This document shows, piece after piece, positions 62,995 through 64,000 of a stretch of DNA of 64,000 nt. Numbering within the stretch: position 1 is the first letter of the stretch; the number at the start of each line of letters is the position of its first letter. The translations under genes and the position numbers were made by a program. The DNA comes from Telluria antibiotica. Its GTDB lineage: Bacteria > Pseudomonadota > Gammaproteobacteria > Burkholderiales > Burkholderiaceae_D. The notes under the pieces were generated by a model. The model saw nothing but the letters and a program-made list of their open reading frames with translations, ran no database searches and was not told the DNA's origin. The DNA lies in contig NZ_JAAQOM010000017.1 in assembly GCF_011682055.1 (NCBI RefSeq), forward strand, positions 1 through 64,000, written 5' to 3'.

Positions 62995-64000
62995 GTGACC
63001 CTCGACGCGACGCCCGCCAAGTTCAAGCCCTATACCCGCCAGTCGATCCAGAACGCCCGCCAGTGGCAATGGATGAGTCCTGACTTGCAGGAAGCGGTGC
63101 AAGTGGTCTCCCATGTGCTGCCGTTCCGCACGAACGAATACGTGATGGACCACCTGATCGACTGGAGCAATATTCCGGACGATCCCATCTACCGCCTGAC
63201 GTTTCCTCATCGCGACATGCTGCCGGCCCGCGAATACGAACAGTTGCGCGACCTCGTGCTGTACAAAAAGGACGACGCCGCGATTGCAAAGCTCGTGCAC
63301 GACATCCGCATGCGCATGAATCCGCACCCGGCCGGCCAGATGACGCACAACGTGCCGCGCGTGAACGACGCGCCCCTGAAGGGACTGCAGCACAAGTACA
63401 AGGAAACCGTGCTGTTCTTCCCGAGTGCTGGCCAGACGTGCCACGCCTATTGCACGTTCTGCTTCCGCTGGCCGCAGTTCGTCGGCATGGAGGAGATGAA
63501 GTTCGATGCACGCGAGTGCACGGAGCTCGTGTCGTACCTGGCCACGCATCCAGACGTGACGGATGTCCTGATCACGGGCGGCGATCCGATGATCATGAAT
63601 ACGCGCTCGCTGGCCGAGTTCATCGAACCGCTGCTGGCGCCCGAGCTGGCGCACATCCAGAACATCCGCATCGGCACCAAGTCGGTCGCGTACTGGCCGC
63701 AGCGCTATGTGTCGGACAAGGACAGCGACGACCTGATGCGGCTGTTCGAGAAAGTCGTCAAGGCCGGCAAGAACCTCGCGCTGATGGGGCACTACAACCA
63801 CGCCGTCGAACTGCGCCAGCCCATCGCCCAGCAGGCGGTCAAGCGCATCGTCGGCACGGGTGCCACGTTGCGCATGCAAGGCCCCTTGATCCGCCACATC
63901 AACGAAGACCCGCACAGCTGGGCCGAACTGTGGACGACGGGCGTGCGCCTGGGCGCGATCCCGTACTACATGTTCGTCGAGCGCGACACGGGCCCGCGCG
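62995..64000 (+). CDS. KamA family radical SAM protein (lysine 2,3-aminomutase-like), partial
   Basis: The 5' part of a radical SAM/PLP enzyme gene; the 3' end lies beyond the window. GTG 62995 follows a strong ribosome site (AGGAGA, 6 bp upstream). The protein starts MTLDATPAKFKPYTRQSIQ, and residues about 110-125 read HPAGQMTHNVPRV. The cluster-binding CxxxCxxC is CHAYCTFC (about residues 145-152). The VLITGGDPMIMNTRSLAEF (about 190) and IGTKSVAYWPQR segments are typical of KamA/EpmB-like proteins. A PLP-binding lysine, expected near the C-terminus, is outside the window. Lysine 2,3-aminomutase is the name for the family; substrate cannot be confirmed. Confidence 0.85.
   Translation, partial: MTLDATPAKFKPYTRQSIQNARQWQWMSPDLQEAVQVVSHVLPFRTNEYVMDHLIDWSNIPDDPIYRLTFPHRDMLPAREYEQLRDLVLYKKDDAAIAKLVHDIRMRMNPHPAGQMTHNVPRVNDAPLKGLQHKYKETVLFFPSAGQTCHAYCTFCFRWPQFVGMEEMKFDARECTELVSYLATHPDVTDVLITGGDPMIMNTRSLAEFIEPLLAPELAHIQNIRIGTKSVAYWPQRYVSDKDSDDLMRLFEKVVKAGKNLALMGHYNHAVELRQPIAQQAVKRIVGTGATLRMQGPLIRHINEDPHSWAELWTTGVRLGAIPYYMFVERDTGPR

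Overview
The window is a high-GC chromosomal segment of a betaproteobacterium, most likely a Massilia-like member of the Oxalobacteraceae. This is inferred from the gene repertoire: a PTA-fused malic enzyme, trxA-rho-type B rpmE clustering, a hut operon with both hutF and hutG, a CeoAB-OpcM/MexEF-type efflux operon, and many MHYT, HD-GYP and EAL signalling proteins. No 16S gene is present to confirm it. The region reads as ordinary core and accessory chromosome, with no prophage or large island, but it is rich in small dispersed palindromes, one tandem repeat array, one REP-associated transposase element and several decayed genes.

Layout. 1-4.4 kb: a 7-bp microsatellite, thiL, a broken AraC-type regulator and maeB. 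4.7-9.1 kb: a glycan operon (gmd, rmd and two GT4 glycosyltransferases) that should make and transfer GDP-D-rhamnose. 9.1-9.5 kb: a 12-copy ~30-bp tandem array bounded by dispersed palindromes. 9.5-17.1 kb: an HD-GYP response regulator and MHYT hybrid kinase operon, a periplasmic binding protein and a GH42 beta-galactosidase. 17.5-25 kb: tRNA-Leu(CAA), a KimA/APC-type permease, a GT39 membrane glycosyltransferase, rpmE2, rho and trxA. 25.3-41 kb: histidine utilisation. The repressor gene hutC sits about 6 kb from the hutU-hutH-hutG-hutF-hutD-hutI operon, which ends in a fused binding-protein/permease gene. Between them lie ada plus a 2OG-Fe(II) oxygenase gene, the RAYT transposase element, a glutathione transferase and a decayed amidohydrolase.

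41-46 kb: a candidate small RNA, an acetyltransferase and DMT exporter pair, envelope proteins, and a LysR regulator divergent from an efflux operon. 45.1-52.3 kb: a small membrane protein, an LlpE-like alpha/beta hydrolase without its serine nucleophile, then RND adaptor, pump and outer-membrane channel. 52.4-64 kb: a uracil-DNA-glycosylase-fold deoxyinosine glycosylase, a large SBP-PAS-GGDEF-EAL sensor with a degenerate GGDEF motif, a chromosomal ccdAB toxin-antitoxin pair, a second IF-1, a transglutaminase/TPR lipoprotein, an HDOD protein, an alkyladenine glycosylase, a chemoreceptor, a cache-domain protein and the 5' part of a KamA-type radical SAM gene that runs off the window.

Functional links. 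Histidine degradation is the clearest pathway: histidine to urocanate (HutH), imidazolonepropionate (HutU), formiminoglutamate (HutI), formylglutamate (HutF) and glutamate plus formate (HutG). A promoter with an embedded palindrome in front of hutU is the probable HutC target. The most unusual observations are the palindrome that has become an in-frame linker inside the transporter fusion, the tandem array that appears to share sequence with that palindrome family, the duplicated 3' end of the oxygenase gene on both sides of the RAYT element, and the nucleophile-less LlpE-like protein.
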